Below are positions 1 to 4,112 of a stretch of 5,133 bases of DNA, one piece after another (the first letter of the stretch is position 1; each line of letters begins with the position of its first letter). This DNA comes from Gemmatimonadota bacterium. Lineage in GTDB: Bacteria; Gemmatimonadota; Gemmatimonadetes; Gemmatimonadales; Gemmatimonadaceae. The stretch spans positions 1 to 5,133 of the forward strand of contig CANGXK010000211.1 of NCBI GenBank assembly GCA_947457715.1, read 5' to 3'. A program made the position numbers and the translations under genes. The notes beneath the pieces are model-generated. The model was not told the origin of the DNA. It ran no database searches and saw only the letters and a program-made list of their open reading frames with translations.

Positions 1-997
1 CAAGGGCCAGCGCAATCACCTGGACCACCTGCGCGGCCGAGTCACCGCGGAACGTCGCCGTCAGTGTGCGCTGCGCCAGCGCCGAATCGGCGACCTGCAG
101 CTCGATGCCGTACCAACGCCGCAAATCCGCCTGCACTTCGGCCAGCGGCGCATCGCGATAGGCCAACTGCCCGCGCATCCACGCCATGTCCTCGTCGGTG
201 ACCGTGCCGCGGGCCACCGCCACCGTGCCGGCCTGCAACACGCCGCGGTCACCGGCGCGCAGTTCCACCGGCGCGGCACTCCCCGCCGTAGTGTCGCGGA
301 GCGCGACGATGCCATGCGTCACCGCCACCGACACGCGACCGTTCACGTCGGTGTTCACCGAGAAGGCCGTGCCGATGTCGCGAATTTCCGCCCCGCGCGA
401 GTGCACCACGAACGGATGCGCGCCGTCGTGCTTCACGTCGAAGAACGCCGCCCCTTCCAGCGTGACGGCACGGTTGCCGGTGTTGAATCCCGTCGCGACC
501 GTGAGCCGGCTGCCGGGAGCCAGCACGACGGTGCTGCCGTCGGGAAGCTTCACCGAGTCGCGCTGCCCCACCTGCGTGGCATACACGTGCTCCGCCGAGG
601 CATCGCCGCGGCGCCACTGGGCGAGACCGACCATGGCCGTCAGCGCCGCCGCCGCCGCAAACACCGGCCCGCGCCAGCGGCGCGCCGCGGCGCGCTGCAC
701 CGGTGTGGTCGTCGCCGACGTCGCGGCACCACCACGCTGAACCGTCAGCGACGGGGGCGCGGTCATCCTGCTCCGGACGGCCGACAACGCCCGCTCGGTA
801 TCGATAGCGACCACCGACCGCGTCTCGGCCCGGGCCTTAACAAGGGCCACCACGGCTGCGTCTTCCGGATGCGTCGCCAGCCAGTGGGCCACGGCGGCCG
901 ACTCGACAGCATCGCTTTCCCCCGCGATAACACGGGAGATCGCGTCCCAGTCGGCGTCGGAAGCGGAACCAGCGGATGGACGGATTTCGTCGGACAT
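1..997 (-). CDS. FecR-domain anti-sigma/sigma regulator (3' end cut by window)
   Basis: I translated the minus strand from ATG at 997-995; it stays open for 332 codons to the window edge, so the C-terminus is missing. Seen: a cytoplasmic N-terminal part (about residues 1-107) with a short acidic/helical DUF4880-like segment including HWLATHPED (38-46); one hydrophobic segment at about 111-128; then the FecR domain from about 139 with the typical run VKLPDGSTVVLAPGSRL (149-165), EGAAFFDV and IRDIGTAFSV; and from about 271 a C-terminal domain (LAYRDAPLAEVQADLRRWYGIEL) of the kind seen in FecR/DUF4974 proteins. Family knowledge: such proteins sit in the inner membrane, take a signal from a TonB-dependent receptor or similar periplasmic partner, and control an ECF sigma factor. 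The likely partner sigma gene is divergent, 172 bp away. No good Shine-Dalgarno is visible before the ATG. Family assignment is firm; the signal sensed is unknown. Confidence 0.93.
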   Translation of the reverse strand, partial: MSDEIRPSAGSASDADWDAISRVIAGESDAVESAAVAHWLATHPEDAAVVALVKARAETRSVVAIDTERALSAVRSRMTAPPSLTVQRGGAATSATTTPVQRAAARRWRGPVFAAAAALTAMVGLAQWRRGDASAEHVYATQVGQRDSVKLPDGSTVVLAPGSRLTVATGFNTGNRAVTLEGAAFFDVKHDGAHPFVVHSRGAEIRDIGTAFSVNTDVNGRVSVAVTHGIVALRDTTAGSAAPVELRAGDRGVLQAGTVAVARGTVTDEDMAWMRGQLAYRDAPLAEVQADLRRWYGIELQVADSALAQRTLTATFRGDSAAQVVQVIALAL

Positions 998-1054
998 GTC
1001 CAAGAGACACGAGTGGATGGCGATACCCTACGTCCCCGCTTTTCCGGCGGGCCC

Positions 1055-1070
1055 CAGCGCACAAGCGCTG
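1055..1070. repeat. Inverted repeat, 6-bp arms, candidate operator
   Basis: CAGCGC, four bases ACAA, then GCGCTG: a perfect inverted repeat in the divergent region, lying just before the AT-rich patch at 1081-1088. It could be an operator half-site pair. Short GC-rich symmetry of this size also arises by chance, so the functional call is weak while the symmetry itself is certain. Confidence 0.4.
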
Positions 1071-1081
1071 CGATCCGATGT

Positions 1082-1087
1082 AGTATA
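1082..1087 (-). promoter_or_regulatory. Possible -10 element for the fecR-like gene
   Basis: Read on the minus strand this is TATACT, one mismatch from TATAAT, placed about 85 bp upstream of the fecR-like start. It is the only AT-rich patch in a GC-rich intergenic region. No matching TTGACA-like hexamer stands 16-18 bp upstream. The GTATAC core is palindromic, so TAGTAT or TATACG could equally serve the sigma gene on the plus strand. Weak call. Confidence 0.25.
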
Positions 1088-1108
1088 CGCTGCAACCGAG
1101 GCCGACAG

Positions 1109-1122
1109 GACTCCGCGGAGTC
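1109..1122. repeat. 14-bp perfect palindrome, candidate operator
   Basis: GACTCCGCGGAGTC is its own reverse complement over all 14 bases. It lies about 48 bp before the sigma start and downstream of the AT-rich patch, where a bound protein could block or modulate transcription toward the sigma gene. Its centre is 53 bp from the centre of the inverted repeat at 1055-1070, close to five helical turns. The sequence symmetry is plain; the operator role is inferred. Confidence 0.45.
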
Positions 1123-1169
1123 GCGTCGACCGTATCCTGGCCCAGTCATTTCCCGACCCTACGCCCCTC

Positions 1170-1718
1170 GTGTCCGACGCTGACTTGCTGGCCCGCCTTC
1201 GGGGCGGGGATCACGCAGCGTTCGATGCGATCTTCCGGCAGTGGTACGAGCCCGTCGTGCGCTCGGCCAACCGCGTGCTGCACGATCCGGGCGTGGCCGA
1301 AGAGCTCTCGCAGGATGTCTTCCTCGAGCTCTGGCGCCGCCGCGACACGCTGGCCCCCGACAGCAGCGTGGCCGGCTATCTGATGCAGGCCGTGCGCAAC
1401 CGGGCGCTCAATCATCTGCGACATCTGCAGGTACAGAAGAAGTCGGCCGTCTACGTCGAGGCGCTCAGCGAGCCGGCCGAACACGCCGATGCCGACACGC
1501 AGGCGGGCGAATTGCAGGACGCGATCCGTGAGGCGATCGACGCCTTGCCGCCGCGGACGCGCGAGGTGTTCCTGATGAGCCGCGAACGCAACTTGCGGTA
1601 TAGTGAGATCGCGGAGCAGCTTGGCGTGACCGTGAAGGCCGTGGAGGCGAACATGAGCCGGGCCCTGCGGCAGTTGCGAGAGAAACTGTCCCCATTTTTG
1701 CCGAGCGCCGGCGAGTAG
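1170..1718 (+). CDS. ECF-family RNA polymerase sigma-70 factor
   Basis: The product is 182 aa from GTG 1170, a normal length for ECF factors. Region 2 covers about residues 13-85: DHAAFDAIFRQWYEPVVRSA, then AEELSQDVFLELWRRR (43-58), matching the region 2.2 core, and YLMQAVRNRALNHLR (70-84). Region 4 covers about 115-172: AIDALPPRTREVFLMSRE, then the helix-turn-helix RYSEIAEQLGVTVKAVEANM (143-162) and SRALRQLREKL. Regions 1 and 3 are absent, as expected for the family. It directs RNA polymerase to a small regulon, probably under control of the divergent FecR-like protein; the FecI-like flavour is judged by eye. Start: ATG 996 and ATG 1017 are also in frame, but the extra residues match nothing and 996 would overlap the fecR start. 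GTG 1170 lacks an obvious Shine-Dalgarno, so the exact start is uncertain. Confidence 0.93.
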   Translation: MSDADLLARLRGGDHAAFDAIFRQWYEPVVRSANRVLHDPGVAEELSQDVFLELWRRRDTLAPDSSVAGYLMQAVRNRALNHLRHLQVQKKSAVYVEALSEPAEHADADTQAGELQDAIREAIDALPPRTREVFLMSRERNLRYSEIAEQLGVTVKAVEANMSRALRQLREKLSPFLPSAGE

Positions 1719-1773
1719 CAGGTAGGGTCGGTTCGCGCTCGCGTGTCTCCTGTTTCGAACGCCTCAACGATGC

Positions 1774-1792
1774 CCTCGCGACGGTCGCGAGG
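1774..1792 (+). promoter_or_regulatory. Hairpin upstream of the lipoprotein gene
   Basis: CCTCGCGA, loop CGG, TCGCGAGG: a perfect 8-bp stem with a 3-nt loop in the 105-bp gap between the sigma stop and the lipoprotein start, ending 20 nt before the GAGAGG ribosome binding site. No T-run follows, so it is not a standard intrinsic terminator. It may be an mRNA leader structure, a partial transcription brake between the two genes, or an operator. The structure is seen; the role is inferred. Confidence 0.45.
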
Positions 1793-1812
1793 ATCGGGAG
1801 GCCGCCCCCTTC

Positions 1813-1818
1813 GAGAGG
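1813..1818 (+). promoter_or_regulatory. Ribosome binding site fixing the lipoprotein start
   Basis: GAGAGG stands 5 nt before ATG 1824, a good Shine-Dalgarno match and the clearest one in the window. The open frame runs back to ATG 1743, but only the 1824 start gives an immediate signal peptide (MARSRFLTLAAATTLLGAAAC), so this site decides the start. Confidence 0.75.
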
Positions 1819-1823
1819 TCATC

Positions 1824-2738
1824 ATGGCACGTTCCCGTTTTCTGACGCTGGCCGCGGCCACGACGCTGCTCGGCGCGGCGGCTTGCAGCCTCGACAACAG
1901 CAATGGTCCGAACGCCTTCCTGTCGGACCTGGCGTTCAGCAGCGCACCGGCCGGTCTCGACCTCGTGTCCAGCAGCTACGCGAGCTCCGGCGACAACGGC
2001 ATGCCCTGGGGTGGCCCGGGACGCGGACCGGGTGGCGGTCCTGGCATGGGCGGCTTCATGGGCGGCGGATTGGGCGATGCCTTCATCGGCAATGCCGCAC
2101 CGGGACGCGGGCCGCATGGCGGGCCGTTCGGCATCCGCATCGACGACAGCTGCGTCTTCGCGGCCAACACGGGTGATCTGACCTGCGGGCCTTCGGTCAA
2201 GAACGGCCTCACAGTGACGTCGATCTACACGATCAAGAATGCGGCCGGCACGGCGCAGTCGGCGATCGACAGCCTCACCACGAATTCGGTTCGCGTTCGC
2301 ACCACGGTCACCGGCACGGCCACCCGCAGCCGCGACGGCAGCGTCACGGCCACGGTCAACCACAGCGGAGATCGCACGGTCAGGGGTCTCGCCGCCGGCA
2401 GCGCGCAGCGCACCGTCGACGGCACGTCACAGGGTTCGGAGACGGCCACCGGCACGAACCGCGACGGCAAGACCTTCTCGTCAGTGCGCACCACGTCGGA
2501 CGCGACCACCGGTCTCGTCATCCCGGTCTCGGCCACCGCCCAGACGTACCCGACCGCCGGTACGGTCACGCGCTCCATGCGCGTCGTCATGACCATCGAC
2601 GGCACCAGCTCCACCAGGGAACGTCGCGAAGTGATCACGTACGACGGCTCGGCAAAGGCGAAGCTGCAGATCACCGAGAACGGCACCACGAAGAACTGCA
2701 CCGTGGCCCTGCCGCGCGGTCGCCCCAGCTGCTCGTAA
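1824..2738 (+). CDS. Putative secreted lipoprotein with Gly-rich linker, unknown function
   Basis: The product is 304 aa. Residues 1-21 look like a lipoprotein signal peptide: basic MARSR, a hydrophobic core, and LLGAAAC with Cys21 as the possible lipidation site. Position -3 is Ala rather than Leu, so the lipobox is imperfect and ordinary cleavage is possible. Residues about 59-103 form a Gly/Pro-rich, low-complexity linker (WGGPGRGPGGGPGMGG at 62-77). The rest, about 104-304, is rich in Thr, Ser and Val with alternating patterns such as VRVRTTVTGTATRS, suggesting beta strands. Cys110, Cys121, Cys292 and Cys303 could form two disulfides, which fits export. I recognise no named domain or catalytic motif. 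It follows the ECF sigma gene by 105 bp on the same strand and may be cotranscribed with it or belong to its regulon. A strong hairpin terminator follows. It is probably anchored in the cell envelope, facing the periplasm or surface. Confidence 0.85.
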   Translation: MARSRFLTLAAATTLLGAAACSLDNSNGPNAFLSDLAFSSAPAGLDLVSSSYASSGDNGMPWGGPGRGPGGGPGMGGFMGGGLGDAFIGNAAPGRGPHGGPFGIRIDDSCVFAANTGDLTCGPSVKNGLTVTSIYTIKNAAGTAQSAIDSLTTNSVRVRTTVTGTATRSRDGSVTATVNHSGDRTVRGLAAGSAQRTVDGTSQGSETATGTNRDGKTFSSVRTTSDATTGLVIPVSATAQTYPTAGTVTRSMRVVMTIDGTSSTRERREVITYDGSAKAKLQITENGTTKNCTVALPRGRPSCS

Positions 2739-2794
2739 TCGATGCGATGTACGGAGTGAATGGCGCGATCATCCGCGACTGACACTCTGGAGAT

Positions 2795-2814
2795 CCACCG
2801 CGGGAAGGCGGTGG
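2795..2814 (+). other. Small hairpin ahead of the terminator
   Basis: CCACCGC, loop GGGAAG, GCGGTGG: a perfect 7-bp stem that ends 5 nt before the main terminator stem. It has no T-run of its own. It may help RNA polymerase pause or protect the 3' end of the lipoprotein mRNA, or it may be incidental in GC-rich DNA. Confidence 0.35.
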
Positions 2815-2819
2815 TGGGA

Positions 2820-2863
2820 GAGAGCCCCGATACCGGATCTGATGATCCGGTGTCGGGGTTCTT
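2820..2863 (+). terminator. Intrinsic-type terminator of the lipoprotein gene
   Basis: The core is a 15-bp stem (2825-2839 with 2844-2858, CCCCGATACCGGATC against GATCCGGTGTCGGGG, one G-U wobble) capped by TGAT. It extends outward to about 20 bp, with GAGAG pairing TTCTT through two more wobbles. TTCTT follows the GC-rich core, a modest T-tract. It starts 81 nt after the lipoprotein stop. On the minus strand no T-rich tail follows, so it should act mainly on plus-strand transcripts. Confidence 0.8.
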
Positions 2864-2884
2864 CGCATTCGGTTGGGGCGAACC

Positions 2885-2908
2885 GCAACAGCAACAGCAA
2901 CAGCAACT
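2885..2908 (+). repeat. GCAACA hexamer tandem repeat
   Basis: There are three exact GCAACA units and a fourth, GCAACT, with one change. The array runs into the left arm of the long palindrome, and its last unit is part of that arm. Six-base periodicity keeps any reading frame, but no gene uses it. Confidence 0.8.
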
Positions 2909-3022
2909 GCCAGAACACGGATGACACCGATGGACGGAAACCACACGGATAAGCGACACAGCGCCTTTGGCTTATCCGTGCTGGTTCGGTGAGATCGGTG
3001 TCATCCGTGTTCTGGCAGTTGC
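2903..3022. repeat. 120-bp interrupted palindrome, 29-bp perfect arms, nested hairpin
   Basis: The outer arms 2903-2931 and 2994-3022 are perfect reverse complements over 29 bp. Inside them, 2944-2954 (CACGGATAAGC) and 2970-2980 (GCTTATCCGTG) form a second, 11-bp stem with a 15-nt loop, and ACCA/TGGT pairing extends it across a 1-nt bulge. Each half holds three copies of an octamer ACAC(G/C)GAT: 2915-2922, 2924-2931 and 2943-2950, mirrored at 2974-2981 (one mismatch), 2994-3001 and 3003-3010. It contains no transposase and no flanking target duplication that I can see. It looks like a dispersed intergenic palindrome of REP/ERIC/MITE style, or a bidirectional transcript-end structure for the convergent genes. 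Which of these it is cannot be told from one copy. Confidence 0.85.
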
Positions 3023-3027
3023 CGTTC

Positions 3028-3055
3028 GCTGATTGCTGACCGCTGACAGCTGTTC
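3028..3055 (+). repeat. GCTGAnn heptamer tandem repeat
   Basis: There are four degenerate 7-bp units in a row: GCTGATT, GCTGACC, GCTGACA, GCTGTTC. The array begins 5 nt outside the right arm of the long palindrome and ends 18 nt before the msrB stop. Short heptameric arrays are known from several bacterial phyla; function is usually unknown. Confidence 0.65.
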
Positions 3056-3073
3056 ACCGCCGCAGCCAATGAC

Positions 3074-3475
3074 TCAGTCGTCGATCCCGCTGAAATCGAG
3101 CGACGCGGAGTTGATGCAGTAGCGCATGCCACCGGGCGCCGGGCCGTCATCGAAGAGGTGCCCCAGATGCGCGTCGCAGGCGACGCAGTGCACTTCCATG
3201 CGCACGATGAACCACCGGCGATCGGTGCTGGTCTCCACGACCACCGCGCTCAGCGGCTCGCTGAAGCTCGGCCACCCCGTGCCCGAGTCGAACTTCGCGC
3301 GCGACGAGAACAGGGGCTGGCCGCAGCCGGCGCAAATGTAGAGGCCGTCGTCGTGGTGATCCCAATAGCAGCCGCCGAAGGCCCGTTCCGTGCCGTGCGA
3401 GCGCATGACCCGGAACTGTTCGGTCGACAGAATCGTCCGCCACTCCAGCTCGCTCTTGCGGATCTTGTCTGCCAT
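3074..3475 (-). CDS. msrB: Peptide-methionine (R)-S-oxide reductase MsrB
   Basis: The product is 133 aa, full length for a stand-alone MsrB. It reduces the R-form of methionine sulfoxide in proteins, normally with thioredoxin as the final reductant; no signal peptide is seen, so it is cytoplasmic. Seen: two zinc-binding CxxC pairs, Cys48/Cys51 (CAGC) and Cys97/Cys100 (CVAC); the substrate-pocket motif FDSGTGWPSF (62-71) with Trp68; HLGHLFDDGP (103-112); and the catalytic Cys120 in RYCINSASLDF. The usual resolving Cys of the FDSGCGWPSF motif is Thr66 here. Cys36 in GGCYWDHHDDG is 84 residues before the catalytic Cys and is the likely substitute. The ATG at 3475 gives the normal N-terminus (SELEWRTILSTEQFRVMRSHGTE). 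The gene is head-to-head with the acyltransferase gene, 7 bp between start codons, so its promoter must lie inside that gene. No clear Shine-Dalgarno is visible. Confidence 0.97.
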   Translation of the reverse strand: MADKIRKSELEWRTILSTEQFRVMRSHGTERAFGGCYWDHHDDGLYICAGCGQPLFSSRAKFDSGTGWPSFSEPLSAVVVETSTDRRWFIVRMEVHCVACDAHLGHLFDDGPAPGGMRYCINSASLDFSGIDD

Positions 3476-3482
3476 CTGTCAA

Positions 3483-4112
3483 ATGAACGGCATGACGCCC
3501 CCCCCCGCCAGCGCACAGTCGCCCGAAGACTGGCAACTCGGTCCGAACGTCCCGCAATCGCACCGCTCGTGGCTGCGGGCACTCGGTCGCACCATCCTCT
3601 TTCGGGCCGGATGGCGCTTCGAAGGACAGATGCCCAACGAACCGCGCTTCGTGGCCATCGTCGCCCCGCACACCTCGAACTGGGATTTCCCCATCGGCCT
3701 CGCGGCCAAGTGGGCCCTCGGCTTCGACGCCCATTGGTGGGGCAAGCACACCCTGTTCGTCCCGCCACTGGGCTGGTTCATGCGGGCGAACGGCGGCATT
3801 CCGGTGGATCGCAAGAACTCCCAGAACGCGGTGGAGCGCACGATCGAAGCGTTTCGGTCGCACGAGCGGTTTGCGCTGGCGCTGGCGCCCGAAGGCACGC
3901 GCAAGAAAGTGACCGCGTGGAAGAGCGGATTCTGGCACGTCGCCAAGGGCGCGAACGTGCCTATCTGCTGCGTCGCCCTCGATTTCCGACGCAAAGTCGT
4001 TCGCCTCGGGCCTACCACGATGCCCGTCGAAGAAGATCCCGCCGCGGGGATCGCCCGCATCCGGACGTACTACGCCGACGTGGCCGGGTACGACCCCTCG
4101 CAACAGACCTGA
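3483..4112 (+). CDS. PlsC-like lysophospholipid/glycerol acyltransferase
   Basis: The product is 209 aa, in the range of the short PlsC-like group. Motifs in order: the HX4D catalytic box HTSNWD (His63, Asp68), GGIPVDR (104-110) corresponding to the glycerophosphate-binding motif, and APEGTRKK (135-142) containing the EGTR motif. Family knowledge: these enzymes move an acyl chain from acyl-ACP or acyl-CoA to a lysophospholipid or related acceptor at the inner membrane. The exact acceptor is not predictable, and it need not be the main PlsC. Start: ATG 3483 or 3492; the open frame reaches back to 3390, but that part lies antisense in msrB and lacks family features. Codons 4-8 contain nine consecutive C's. 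The stop TGA shares its A with the next gene's ATG, suggesting translational coupling. No obvious ribosome binding site is seen. Confidence 0.92.
   Translation: MNGMTPPPASAQSPEDWQLGPNVPQSHRSWLRALGRTILFRAGWRFEGQMPNEPRFVAIVAPHTSNWDFPIGLAAKWALGFDAHWWGKHTLFVPPLGWFMRANGGIPVDRKNSQNAVERTIEAFRSHERFALALAPEGTRKKVTAWKSGFWHVAKGANVPICCVALDFRRKVVRLGPTTMPVEEDPAAGIARIRTYYADVAGYDPSQQT
3498..3506. repeat. C9 homopolymer just after the acyltransferase start
   Basis: Nine consecutive C's encode Pro6-Pro8 of the acyltransferase (counted from ATG 3483). Runs of this length are prone to slippage in replication and to sequencing error. Gain or loss of one base would shift the frame and abolish the product. On the other strand it is a G9 run 22 nt upstream of the msrB start. 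Confidence 0.9.

Larger units (their letters stand above)
998..1169. promoter_or_regulatory. Divergent control region between fecR-like and ECF sigma genes
   Basis: These 172 bp separate the fecR-like start (minus) from the probable GTG start of the sigma gene (plus), so promoters for both should lie here. Seen in it: an inverted repeat with 6-bp arms, a 14-bp perfect palindrome and a single AT-rich patch around GTATAC. An in-frame extension of the sigma ORF back to ATG 996 covers this stretch, but its translation resembles no sigma region. That the region is regulatory is inferred from layout and symmetry. Confidence 0.55.
2739..3073. other. Convergent gene-free region with terminator and compound repeat
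   Basis: These 335 bp lie between the 3' ends of the lipoprotein gene (plus) and msrB (minus). I see no convincing coding sequence. From left to right it holds a small hairpin (2795-2814), a long terminator stem (2820-2863), a weak 5-bp stem (2870-2874 with 2881-2885), a GCAACA hexamer array, a long interrupted palindrome (2903-3022) and a GCTGAnn heptamer array (3028-3055). Open frames crossing it are by-products of the repeats. Confidence 0.8.

Noticed and set aside
996..1169. N-terminal extension of the sigma factor from ATG 996 or ATG 1017
   Set aside because: The extra 58 residues match no sigma region, the 996 start would overlap the fecR-like start codon, and the stretch contains palindromes suited to a control region. 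GTG 1170 gives the standard ECF length, though no clear ribosome binding site confirms it.
186..1183. Long plus-strand open frames (186-740 and 314-1183) opposite the fecR-like gene
   Set aside because: Their translations are Arg/Ala/Pro-rich with no recognisable domain, while the minus strand encodes a clear FecR protein over the same bases. They are shadows of high-GC codon bias.
1743..1823. Upstream start at ATG 1743 for the lipoprotein
   Set aside because: It would place 27 residues with an Arg-rich stretch before the signal peptide, whereas ATG 1824 has a GAGAGG site at good spacing and begins the signal peptide directly.
2225..2959. Minus-strand open frame of 244 codons across the lipoprotein 3' half and the intergenic repeats
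   Set aside because: Its N-terminal part contains a Cys/Ser run translated from the terminator and hexamer array, and the rest is antisense to the lipoprotein gene. No domain is visible.
2903..3022. Complete insertion sequence or terminal inverted repeats of a transposon
   Set aside because: Only 62 bp separate the 29-bp arms, there is no transposase frame, and no target-site duplication is apparent. A non-autonomous miniature element remains possible and is discussed in the findings.
2903..3022. Intrinsic terminator for msrB
   Set aside because: No T-rich run follows the stem on the minus strand; the sequence after it is GTTGCT repeats. A stem without a U-tract could still define a processed 3' end.
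2885..3055. CRISPR array
   Set aside because: The repeats are 6-8 bp with no regular spacers of 30-40 bp, and no cas gene is present.
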